64,000 nt of DNA from Dryocosmus kuriphilus. Lineage: Eukaryota; Arthropoda; Insecta; Hymenoptera; Cynipidae. A program made the position numbers and the translations under genes. The stretch is from contig CM076196.1 of NCBI GenBank assembly GCA_038277395.1, forward strand, positions 95,734,385-95,798,384. The letters run 5' to 3'. The notes under the pieces are model-generated. The model was given only the letters and a program-made list of their open reading frames with translations, did not search any database and was not told the origin of the DNA. The first letter of the stretch is position 1. The number at the start of each line of letters is the position of its first letter. Shown piece by piece: positions 1-10,074 of this stretch.

Positions 1-576
1 AGGGGAGTCCTTTCACCTTCCGCTGATGTAGGCGAACATTTCATAAACATTGTAATTGTTTATAATAATTTAATCCGAAGAAATTACCGTGTTTTCCGAG
101 CTTATGCTGTTAAAATTTTTCGTACAAATTGCAATATCAAAAAATCGTAAAAACAAATACGTGAAGCAGTGTTGGGAGAAGTTTTTCGTCAAGCAATTTT
201 TTGTTTGGTCGAAAATAAAAAAAAATACGACGAGTTGAAGTCAAATGTGCTCGCCGCCCGAATGTTTCTGTATTATTGATCTGCGTTCTTTTAAAATAAA
301 ACAGCGGAAATCGGTTCGAACGGCGAGCACTTTTGACTTCAACTCGTCGTATTTTTTTTTATTTTCGACCAAACAAAATATTGCTTGGCGAAAAACTTCT
401 CCCAACACTGCTTCACGTATCTGTTTTTACGATTTTTTCATATTCCAATTTATACGAAAAATTTTAACAGCATAAGCTCGGAAAACACGGTAATTTCTTC
501 GGATTAAATTATTATAAACAATTACAATGTTTATGAAATGTTCGCCTACATCAGCGGAAGCGGAAAAGACTCCCCT
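1..576. repeat. 576-bp near-perfect palindrome (foldback MITE-like)
   Basis: The left arm (about 1-264) is the reverse complement of the right arm (about 314-576), with a loop of about 50 bp. The ends read AGGGGAGTC and GACTCCCCT. No coding potential is convincing. The left end coincides with the window edge, so a target duplication cannot be tested. It is most likely a non-autonomous foldback DNA element of unknown superfamily. Confidence 0.85.
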
Positions 577-1264
577 ACATACTGAAAAAGAAAAATTCCA
601 ATTTTGTCAAGAATTGGCCACATTATTGCGAGTTGATTCTAAAAAAACACGATTTTTCAATAAAAAAAAACTGCGAAAAAAGTAACATTTTATTTTTTTT
701 AAACAAAACAAGCGCTGCAATAAAAAAATCTATTTTGAATGAAAGATGCAGTTTTTAATTCTCTATATTGACAAATTTTTAAAAAAGGATTTTCGAAAAA
801 AAAAATTTTCCATCCCCTTTTTCTTGGCTTCGAGAATTGTTTTACCCGTTTCCAGCGCACGACCGGTTATTGCATCCCGGCCGTCAATTTCAAAATTCGT
901 TGAAAAAAATAAAAAAGACTTTCTGGAAGGCCCCACGGTTTTTCTTTTTTAAAATATTTTTTAAAAGTTTCTGCTTATACAAGGAAGGTACTTTTTCATT
1001 TTTACGTGGGGTGAGACATTTCTTCCCCCGAAAAATTTTTCACATTTTTCTCCAAAACGATGCAGTAAGATATTGCAAATGACAAAGAGGTATTTTTACA
1101 TTCTCATCCCAATGAAACATGTATTAGCTTTATGTGAAAACTGATTTTCGCGGATTTCATTAAATCTCCACGATTAGTGACCCCCTGAATCCGAAAAAAC
1201 ATGTTTTACGACGGTGTCTGTTTGTTGTCGTTGTCGTCTTTTCTTTTCCTACGATAACTTTCGA
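577..1264. other. AT-rich stretch, no gene seen
   Basis: Homopolymer-rich A/T sequence. The small open frames have no recognisable protein character. Nothing is supported here. Confidence 0.5.
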
Positions 1265-2280
1265 AGGACTAATCGGATTGGCGTAAAAAGTAAGGACGAC
1301 TTCGTTAACCAGCGGTTTTTGACCAGTGGTTATGGTTTTATCCAACAAAAACGGTTTTCACAAAATCAAAAAATCAATTTTCCGGCTAAACTATGCAAGA
1401 TAAAAAAAGACGTTGGAGAATAAAATTGTTCACCTCAAAAAAATCTACAAATTTTATTTTAACCGTTTTTTGATAAAATGCACGGTTTTTGTTTTAATCG
1501 ATAAAACGTTATTAAAAACAAAAAACCGTGTTTTCTTGATAAAATATTCAAAATACGAAAGAAATGATAATAAACAAAGTTGTTCACCTCAGAAAGATCT
1601 ACAAATTTTATATTAACCATTTTTTGATTAAACGCACGGTTTTTGTTTTAATCGAGAAAACGTTATTAAAAATTAAAAACTCAAATTTCCTGCCAAACTA
1701 TTTAAGATACGAAAAAAATGATAATGTTAACCTCAAAAAGATCTACAAATTTGCTTTCGATCATTTTTTTGAACAGACGCGTATTTTTTGAGTTATTCGT
1801 GAAATATGTTATGAAATATAAAGAAAAAAACTTTTCAGCAAAACTATGCAAGATATGAGAAAATTATAAGAAGCAGAATTGTTCACCTTGGGAAGAGCTA
1901 TAAAATTTATTTATAAGACTCATCGTTTTACTTTTAAGAATCGAAATCCTGTGTTGTGAAAATTTGGAAAATCAAAAATAAACTTCACCAATCTACAATG
2001 TGTTTAAAGAAAATTTAATTGTCGAGCACGAAGCGCGAGTGTCATGACGAGAATGTATTCCTTAAAGATCGATACAGCCTTAAGTAAAATAATTTCTTTT
2101 ATAATTTTTAATAAAAAATTCAAATTTAATAATCTCATTAAAATTAGGTGTTTTGAAATTTTAAGACCCAAGTAACGAATATCGAGCATGATGTGCAAGG
2201 ACAACAAACATCCGAACGCGAAGCGTGCGATGAGAATGTGCCTGCGAAGTGGGCAGATTTTTTATAGACCCTTTTATAGT
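1265..2280 (+). repeat. Dispersed repeat, copy 1: ~150-bp monomers plus GC-palindrome module
   Basis: A phrase close to TTGTTCACCTCAAAAAGATC recurs near 1427, 1580, 1725 and 1884, so the core is a diverged tandem array with a ~150-bp period. It ends in a module with GCGAAGCGCGAGTG and TGCCTGCGAAGTGGGCA-like micro-palindromes (about 2025-2260). The same architecture returns at 4300-5320 and, inverted, at 6840-7100. It is non-coding. Confidence 0.75.
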
Positions 2281-2804
2281 AGTTTAGCCCGCATAAAACT
2301 TACTGAGTGTCTTTCTTATATAAGGGCAAATTAATACAAAAATCGACAAAAAATATAACTGTAGGTTTTTCGAGAAGATAAACTTTATATATTTTTAGAA
2401 AAACAGCCGCCATTTTGTTATTAGCCTTTTTTAATTTTCTGGCGGATTTTGAAAGAAGACGATAAACCTCACCAGAACCTAGAAGAAAACCTCAAATATC
2501 TCTATATTATGGCAAAAGTTATACATTTTTAAAGAAAAAATTACATTTTTTCGAAAAATCCACTTCAAAATTCAAATACTCACAACTTCGTACACAAATT
2601 TTTTTCTTCAAAATCGGAAAAATACGTATTTCCTAATTTTCTCTCAAAAATGACATATTTCGTCAGCAACAGATTCTGCGAATTGAAGTATAAGATCTGC
2701 CTGATTTGAAATGTTTCCGGTCTATATCATTTTTATTCAAATTTGCATTGAAGTTTTTAGAAGACAAGAAAATTAAAAAAAAATTGAAAAAAAGTTTGCG
2801 GATG
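2281..2804. other. No gene seen
   Basis: AT-rich sequence with no long frame, splice-framed exon or clear repeat. Confidence 0.4.
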
Positions 2805-2866
2805 CGAACGCAGAACGGCAGCATGTCTACTCTGTCACCTAATCCACTAGACCAGGATGAACTATA
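2805..2866 (-). mobile_element. tRNA-derived SINE-like fragment
   Basis: On the - strand an A-box-like TGGTCTAGTGG is followed about 40 bp later by a B-box-like GTTCGCATCC, the spacing of a polymerase III internal promoter. The downstream side is T/A-rich. The flanks do not pair into a complete acceptor stem, so a SINE head or degenerate tRNA relic is preferred over a functional tRNA gene. Confidence 0.5.
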
Positions 2867-3370
2867 TTGTACAGGAAATTAAATCGAGGAGTCAATGGGC
2901 TGAAATTAATTCCTATTTTATGTATACTTTATTATTTATTATTTCCTTAAAAAATATGCAGATTAATGTAAAGGATTAAAGGAATTATATATTTGAAGCA
3001 ATGAGATTAATAAGGCGCACATTTTCGGAACGACTAGTCAAATTCATGAAAAATGCTATTCGTCCCGAATTTCGGGATGACTCGATGCAGCCTTATTGAT
3101 TCTCGGTAATAAGCGTTAAATTCAGAAGAATCAAGAATTTTAATTGTTATAAATACGCGATTTTTCCTCCGTCTAAAAATCCCCCAACGGGAAAACGAAA
3201 AGAAAAAGTGAAAATCTTATTCCCATCAATCGACTTAGTAAAATTTTACGGAAGCGTATTAAAAAATAAAAAGAATTAAAAAGTAGAAGAATGTAAAAGA
3301 AGGAATAGAAAAACTTAAAATAATTTCCGTTTGAGAACGCTATATTAAATTTTATTTTTATATTGAGAAT

Positions 3371-3630
3371 ATTAACTTTTATGTCAATTAAGTGTTTTAT
3401 TTTATTTGTCTGAAATTAGAATAATTCCAAGTATATATATACATAGATTATTTTTAAATAAAGGTGTAATAAATATTTTTCCTTCTTTAAGATTATTTTT
3501 ATTAATTTTATGTACTTTTAGTATAACTTCTCCTCCTTTTTTGAATTTTTGTAGTCAAATTATAATAATTAATATTATTAAGATGATTATTATTAATAAT
3601 TTTAATAATAATTTTTTACCTCTGGTTTTT
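3371..3630 (+). pseudogene. nad4: NUMT: fragment of mitochondrial nad4 (C-terminal part)
   Basis: The very AT-rich frame from about 3382 reads LFLNKGVINIFPSL and then SITSPPFLNFCSQI. This matches the insect ND4 pattern of LxINKGxxNxxPSL followed by a PPSLNLxGEI-like stretch. ATA codons are frequent, as expected if read with the mitochondrial code. Similarity fades after about 3625, and the frame then runs into unrelated sequence. The upstream side needs a frame change near 3370. It is a dead nuclear insertion, not a gene; ND4 is a membrane subunit of respiratory complex I. The call rests on remembered motif similarity. Confidence 0.6.
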
Positions 3631-4299
3631 ATCATATCGGAGTTACCCACTCAGATCTTCTCTACCGACGTTATCAAATTGCTAAACTGTAGCCCTGCCT
3701 TATCGCCCAAGATGGAGCGTGGACTTTTAGTTTTAGTTCACAAAAGGAGAAAAAGCTTAGGGGCACGGGGGGCGCTGCGGAAAGTCAAACGAAATTGAAT
3801 ACATTGACATTAGCAGACATTAGTCTGCCTATCTCCCTACTAATCTCTGATGGATACTATACTGAAGAGCTCCAATTACAAAATTGAAAATCTCCTACAG
3901 TGTCCTGCAATAAAGTTCTACAGCACGGTTGGTAATCGGTATTACTACAAATTTTTTATTTAAAAAAAAAAAACTTTTTCTACAATTGTAAGTATTTAGG
4001 ACCAGACGCTCCTTCCTTAGTGCCTTGTATTTACTGTGTCAAATTTTCAACGCGATTTATTATTCCGTGTGGACATGAGTTGGGACAAAAGGAATACCGA
4101 TAATACTTCCAGTTTTATTTTCCTTGAAAATTTTTTTTTTCCGAATTTCCAGTGAAACAAAGTGGAGGCTGCTACTTTATTGCCTCCTCTTTTATTTTCC
4201 AAACTTTCAGAGCGATACTTCATTTCGCTTGGACATGAGTTGGGACAAGAGGATTCACGACTAGGTTGGTCACGTGACCCACCTTTTACATGGCCTTAA
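3631..4299. other. No gene seen
   Basis: Mixed unique-looking sequence. A short phrase around 3691-3719 (CTTA, spacer, CCAAGATGG) loosely resembles the region just upstream of the ataxin-7 first exon near 5466-5491; this may be chance or a shared repeat. Confidence 0.35.
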
Positions 4300-5320
4300 G
4301 GGGTAAAAAGAAAGGACGCGTTCGTTAACGAGCGGTTTTTGACCAACAGTTACGTTTTTATCCATCAAAAATGGTTTTCACAAAATCAAAAAATCAATTT
4401 TCCGGCTAAAATATGAGAGATAAAAAAAAATGTCATAAAGTAAAATTGTTCATCTCAAAAAAATCTACAAATTTTGTTTAAAACCGTTTTTTTGATAAAT
4501 GAAAGGTTTTTGTTTTAATCAAGAAAACGCTATTAAAATTAAAAAACTCTGGTTTCCCGTCAAAATATTCAAGATACAAAAAAATGGTACGAACAAAGTT
4601 GTTCAATTCAAAAATATCTACAAATTTTTTTTTAACCATTTTTTGATAAAATACACGGTTTTTGTTTTAATCGATAAAACGTTATTAAAAATAAAAAATT
4701 TCAAATTTCCCGCCAAACTATGCAAGATATGGAAAAATAATAATGAACAAAGTTGTTCGCTTCAAAAAGATCTACAAATTTGCTCTCTAGAATTTTTTTG
4801 AGCAGACGCGTAGTTTTTGAGTTATTCGTGAAAAATTTTATAAAATATAAAGAAAACCACTTTTCAGCAAAACTATGCAAGATATGAGAAAATATTAACA
4901 AGCAGAATTGTTCACCTTGGAAAGAGCTACAAAATTTATTTATAAGACTCATCGTTTTACTTTTAAGAATCGAAATCCTGTATTTGTGAAAATTTGGAAA
5001 ATCACAAGAAAACTTTACCAATCTACAATGTGTTTTAAAAAAATGTAGTTATCGAGCGCGAAGCGCCAGTGTCATGATAAGAATGTATTCCTTAAGGGCG
5101 ATAGAGCCTTAAGTGAAATAATTTCTTTTGGAATTTTTAATTTAAAGGTTTATCTGATCCATAAACACCGAGCGCGTAGCGCAAGGTGAATAATTTATCG
5201 AGCGCGAAGCGCGAGTGCCAACAGACGTGCGCCTTAGGCGCGCTCATAATTCGCGCGAAGCGCGCGATGAGAATGTGCCCGCGAAGCGGGCAGATTTTTC
5301 TGTATTCATTAGTAGGATTA
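4300..5320 (+). repeat. Dispersed repeat, copy 2 of the ~150-bp monomer/GC-palindrome family
   Basis: It parallels 1265-2280 base for base over long stretches, including the opening TTCGTTAACGAGCGG and the phrase AATCAATTTTCCGGCTAAA. Monomer starts fall near 4444, 4599, 4751 and 4906. The terminal GC module (5047-5300) is better preserved here, with GCGCGAAGCGCGCGATG and CCCGCGAAGCGGGC. Same orientation as copy 1. Confidence 0.8.
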
Positions 5321-5465
5321 AAAAACATATTTTTATGAATATTGCTCACAATCGAGATTATTCTCAAAATAACTTTAGTATTGATTTTTAATTTCCACAA
5401 TTTATTTATATTTCACTTCTAATCTTCATGACGTTTACTATAACTTCATTACTTTAAAATTGAAT

Positions 5466-5900
5466 CTAGCGCCCTTACTTAACCAAGATGGTGATTTTGG
5501 GGGTCTGGATTTCTGGGCTTCCTATTGGTTCACTTTTTTGTAGTTGCGCGTGGTTAGACCGTGTATTCTTAGATCATGCAGGTCCTTATGTCTATTCTCC
5601 ATGGTCAGATCAGTGCTTGTCTCCTGTTGATTCTTACTCCTAAGAATTTCTTAGAGTTTATGTTACCGACGGGGCGTAACTTAATTGTAACACGAGATTG
5701 CAATCAATATTATGTTCCTGGAATGTTTTGAAATGATTATTAAAAAAAAATAATAATGAATCTAAGCATTTAATACTGGATCGATAATAAGTTTTCTTGT
5801 GTCCGGGCATAAAAAATATACATAAACAATAAACAGGCATATGCGCAAACATAGTGTACATTCGATATACATCATTCATTATATACCAAGCGCTCTTCTA
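5466..5900 (+). promoter_or_regulatory. Probable promoter and 5' UTR of the ataxin-7 gene
   Basis: This lies directly upstream of exon 1. It holds an inverted CCAAT box (ATTGG at 5524-5528) and a YY1-like CAAGATGG at 5484-5491. It is less AT-rich than the flanking repeats. The transcription start cannot be placed from sequence alone. Confidence 0.4.
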
Positions 5901-5985
5901 ATGGCTGGAAGTGATAGCCCTACGTTTTTTCACGGTCAACCGTGGTCCAACTGGATAGAAAAAATTGGACGGGATAAACCATTAA
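5901..5985 (+). CDS. ATXN7: Ataxin-7 exon 1 (start codon exon)
   Basis: The ATG at 5901 opens 28 codons containing the stretch TFFHGQPWSNWIEKIG, followed by a strong donor (GTAAGT at 5986). The exon ends in phase 1. The motif FxGxPWxxWI is the conserved N-terminal signature of ataxin-7 and its L1-L3 paralogues. Joining to 62504 completes a Ser codon and keeps the frame into the SCA7-type zinc-binding segment. In the family, ataxin-7 (yeast Sgf73) anchors the H2B deubiquitinase module to the SAGA coactivator in the nucleus. The start was chosen because it is the first in-frame ATG and matches the expected distance to the PWxxWI motif. Confidence 0.85.
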
Positions 5986-5999
5986 GTAAGTCTTGGTAG

Positions 6000-6839
6000 G
6001 AGTAGGCATTGAAATATTTCCTAGGTATATATTTTACTTTTGACTATAACATAACCTCAATTGGGCGTTCTTGTTATAAAATCAAAACTTCTCAAATGTT
6101 CAGCGTGTTAGACTTTAATATATAAAGTTCGTTTACAATAGCCAACGAACAAATAAGTATATTTCAGTTTTTGTTAATATTCTGAAACGGCATTTGTCAT
6201 GCTCGATGCAATTATTTAATAAGTAAAATGTTCTTTAAAAAGATTCCTATCCGATTTCTAGACAAATCCTTTTACAGTTATTAATTAGTGCGATTGAAAG
6301 TTTTTTTTTTTTAAAATAGTTATTTTTGTATTGTTCACAATGCTGATAGACATTGCAAAAAAATATTACATAATAATGATAATACGAAAAAGAACAGCTA
6401 TATAATACGAAAATGTACCGAATTGATTCATAATAATGTAATGGTTAGAGTTTGTGATTTCCAGGTTACTCATAACTAATTTAGAGTGAGAAGATCGTGT
6501 ACTCATTCAAGGAGAAAAGATTACCATTACAATCTTATATATTTATATTATTATTATTATTTATTATATTATGGATTATTTGTATTATAGTTACGTTGCG
6601 GTTTATTAACGGGCATAAAATTTTTAAATTTTAGCCTGAAAAACTGAATAATTGTAAAATACTGAAGCATGTTACAAATTAAAAATTAGAACCTTCCAAC
6701 TTGAAAATTGTGAGATGTAAGCCCTGAAAATTGTGTAACTTGTAATATCAGATGACATTTTATTCTTTTGACAAACATTTACATAGTTTAGATGAAAAAT
6801 TAAATTTCAAGTAAAATCTTTCACGATTAAAAGAAAAAA
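6000..6839. other. No gene seen
   Basis: AT-rich intronic sequence with short ATT/TAT runs around 6535-6580 and no recognisable element. Confidence 0.4.
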
Positions 6840-7100
6840 TATGCGTGTTATCAAAAAATAATCAAAGCAAATCTGTAGATTTTTTAAAGGTGAGCAACTC
6901 TTCGTACTATTTTATTTCCGTATCTCGCACATTTTTTCGAGAAAATTGAATTGTTGGTTTTTATTAATTAAATTGTTTAAGATTAAAACAAAAGCTATAC
7001 GTCCTATCAAAAAATGGTCTGAGGAAAATTTGTAGATCTTTTTAAGATGGATAAGTTTAAGTCTTAACATTTTTTTCGTAACTTGCAACAAATATAATTC
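6840..7100 (-). repeat. Inverted partial copy of the ~150-bp monomer family
   Basis: Read on the - strand it repeats the family phrase: a TTCACCTT/ATCTT-type stretch, then ATCTACAAATTT, then a CATTTTTTGATA-type stretch and a GCATAGCTTTTGTTTTAATC-like tract. Two monomers are visible, near 6880 and 7030. It abuts the foldback element that starts near 7165. Confidence 0.6.
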
Positions 7101-7164
7101 AGGAGAAAAAGATCATCGGAACTTTAGAGCGATTCAAAAAAATGATTTTATATTAAATCGAGTA

Positions 7165-8260
7165 AAAAAATAAAGTAATGTTATAAAAACTACGGATATA
7201 GTTCCGAAAAGTACTGACCACCGATTAATTTGAAACTTCATATACCCATGTATTTTGACTCGATGATTATGAATATGATAGTGAAAATTAGCACAGATTT
7301 GATTTTCAAGATTAAAGCTAAAAAAATCTGATTTTTGAAAAGTTTTCTCAGTTTATTTTGAAAAGTATTTATCTAAGAGTAAAATATTTCCTACAAAAGT
7401 TGTAGCTCATGAAAAGATCCATCTTTTATATTCTATACAGTTTTAATCTAAAACCATTATTTTTCGCCAAAAATGAGATAATGCTCCAAAAAGTACATTT
7501 TGTCACAGGGGAGCTTTCACGCCCTCCGCAAAACAAGGGAAAGGGGTAGAAGTGTGATTTAATGTATTTCTGTGACCAGTCACAAGACAGCCTTGCCGCC
7601 TCCCGCAAAACAAGAGGTAGTGGTGTGACTTCGTGTATTTCTTTGACCACTCACAGGAGTACCTTGTCGCCCCCCGCAAAACAAGATAAAGGGGTAGGGT
7701 TGTGACTTCATGCATTTCTTTGACCAGTCACAGGGGAGCCTCGTCGCCCCCTACAAAACACGGGAAAAGGGTAGGAGTGTGACTTAATGTATTTCTGTAA
7801 CCAGTCACAGGAGAGCCTTGTCGCCCCTCGCAAAACATGGGAAAGGGGTAGGGGTGTGACTTCATACCACTTTCTGTTGTTTAGTGCGTAAGTAGGCAAT
7901 ACTGAAGTTAATGGAGTTTTGGCAAAATGTACTTGTTGGAGCATTATCCCATTTTTCTCGAAAAATAATGGTTTTAGCCAAAAACTGTATAGAACTTAAA
8001 AGAAGGATCTTCTCATGAACTACAATTTGTATAGGAAACATTTTACTCTTAGGCCAATACTCTTCAAAATAAATTAATAAAAAAAAAACTTTTTGAAAAT
8101 TAGTTTTTAAATTTTTGACCTTGAAAATCAAATTTGCGCCAATTTTCATTATCATATTCGTAATCAGCGAGTCGGGTATATGAAGTTTCAAATTAGTCAA
8201 AGGTAAGTACTATTCGGAACTGCACCCAAAATTACCAGTTTCATTTATAACACATTATAT
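7165..8260. repeat. Foldback element with ~330-bp arms and a minisatellite apex
   Basis: Sequence 7176-7503 reappears inverted at about 7910-8250. Matched anchors include AGTTCCGAAAAGTAC with GTACTATTCGGAACT, CATATACCC with GGGTATATG, and CAAAAAGTACATTTTG with CAAAATGTACTTGTTGG. The apex is the 77-bp tandem array at 7504-7866. There is no coding capacity. It is likely a non-autonomous foldback transposon whose loop expanded. Confidence 0.75.
7504..7866 (+). repeat. 77-bp minisatellite, five units
   Basis: Units start at 7504, 7581, 7652, 7729 and 7806, with lengths 77, 71, 77, 77 and a partial last one. Each opens CACAGG(A/G)GAGCC-like, then CGCCCCCNGCAAAACA, and closes with TTTCTTTGACCAGT-like. 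The GC-rich units stand out from the AT-rich surroundings. Overlapping - strand frames here only echo the repeat. Confidence 0.9.
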
Positions 8261-8344
8261 TAAGGTACATCATTTTACATGTTACGAAGTGCTCTGTAGA
8301 AGTAAAAAACGTATCTTTCTGAAGAAAAAAGTATCCTCGAGATG

Positions 8345-9770
8345 AAAAATGCCCGCTTCGCGGGCACATTCTCATTGAGCGATGTATGAGCGTGCCTAGG
8401 GCGCGCGTCTATTGAAACTCGCGCTTCGTGGTCGATACCTCAAATTACGCACTCGGATGATTTGATGAATATTCGACTTTGAAGAAGATTCTCAAAGCAC
8501 CTGCAGCCTTGATGATTACATTCTCATTGCCACACTTGCGCTTCGCGCTTGACAATTAGGTTCTACAGACAGGTTAATATATGAAATATTGTAATATAGT
8601 AATAATAATAATATTTTAATATTGTAATTAATAACGACGGAACGAGTTCTCACCACGTTGGCTGTCCCGGAATTTCCTCCTTTTTATTTTTTCATGATCG
8701 AAATAAACAGCCCCAGACAGAGGTATAATTTTGTTGTAAATCCTGAACTATTATTTTAATGTCTGTTTTCATTATTTATAAAAGTTTTTTTAATTTTAAT
8801 GAAACGCATGACACAATTTTTTCCCAAAAATAACGTAGTAAAAAAAATAGTTTATAATACTGAAAATGATTTAACTTTTTAAATTTTGCTTTAATCGGAA
8901 AATTTCGTTGAGATAATTTCTATGTCTATTTTATATCTACTGAGAATTTCGATTGAAGCTGGTTAATCTGCTAGAAAAAATGTTTTTTCTATTTTTTGAA
9001 AACTTTGAAATATGGAAAATTATGTAACTTTTTAAATTTGCATCGAATTTAAAAATGTCATCAGGATTATTTGCAAATCTTTTTATCATCTACCAAAAAC
9101 CTCGACAAAATTTTCTGAAAATTATAGGAAATTTTTTTTTGAAAATTTTGAAAATATTCAAAATCATGTAACTTTTTTGATTTGAATCGAATTTAAAAAT
9201 GTAATAAAAGTAATTTTCAATTCTTTTTGCCATCTAGCAGAAACTTTGACAAAAATTTCTTATAATCGTAAGAACCTTTTTTTTTAAATTTAAAAAATAT
9301 TGAAAATCATGTAATTTTTTAATTTTCACCGAATTTAAAAATGCCATTAAGATAATTTACAATTCTTTTGATCATATATCAGAAATTTTGACAAAAATTT
9401 CTAAAAATCAAAAGAAATTTTCTTTTTAATTTTTAAAATGCTCTAAATTTTTTAATTTTGGTTAGATTAACCCGGTTAACGAACTTGACCTTAGTTTTGT
9501 GACTCTAGAAAAAAAAAATTGAAGACTGATTTGATTGGGCAAATCCTTCAAAAGTTAGCGTGGCAAGAAAATTCAAGTAACCAAACAGACATACATACAT
9601 ACATATGTACAGGCATACATACAGGCAGACATACATCAACAAAATTTTAGGATTTTCGGAAGTTTCAAAACGTAAAGATCCGTTAAAAACTGAAGATCGA
9701 AAATTTGGACGATTCTATTGCACTCATAAATGAGAATGTAAAGTATTTAAAAAGTAGCCTTTTTAAGCAG
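8345..9770 (+). repeat. Dispersed repeat family, copy A (GC module, tandem core, CATA tail)
   Basis: It begins with inverted micro-palindromes (CCCGCTTCGCGGGC near 8352). A lead then follows (CTCAAAGCACCTGC at 8491, CGCTTCGCGCTTGACAATTAGG near 8550), and next an internal ~140-bp diverged tandem core around the phrase TCGAATTTAAAAATG (about 8880-9460). It ends with a CATACATACATA-rich segment and GATCCGTTAAAAACTGAAGAT near 9680. Copy B at 13505-14235 has the same order. No protein is encoded. Confidence 0.75.
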
Positions 9771-10074
9771 TCAAAAATTAGTTTTTAAAGAAAAAAAGTA
9801 GGGTAAAATTGTCAAAACTAAAAAAAGAATGTAAAAAAGGCACATTTCTTTCATACTTTTCTAGATGTAAAGAATTGCATCTAAGGAGAAAGTAATGATC
9901 AAGAATTTGCGCTTAATATTTTTATTCAGTCTTTAATAAAATTTGTATTAATTGTAGGGACGCTGACAAAAAGTAAATATTGAGCTATTAGTATTAAATA
10001 ATCTCTTCAAAGAAAACGTTTTTTTTTTTTTTCATCCGCTCGAAGCTGTGAGAAGTGTACACAACTTTTTATAT
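9771..10074. other. No gene seen
   Basis: AT-rich spacer with a T13 run near 10020; nothing recognisable. Confidence 0.4.

Noticed and set aside
3406..3798. A 130-aa nuclear protein
   Set aside because: The first half is nad4-like mitochondrial sequence and the second half is unrelated; best explained as a NUMT running into flanking DNA.
7504..7866. CRISPR-like array (regular repeats)
   Set aside because: No unique spacers; units are contiguous 77-bp tandem copies in a eukaryotic intron.
7426..7944. Overlapping - strand frames with repeated VLRGATRLSCDW-like phrases
   Set aside because: They are translations of the 77-bp minisatellite, in several frames at once.
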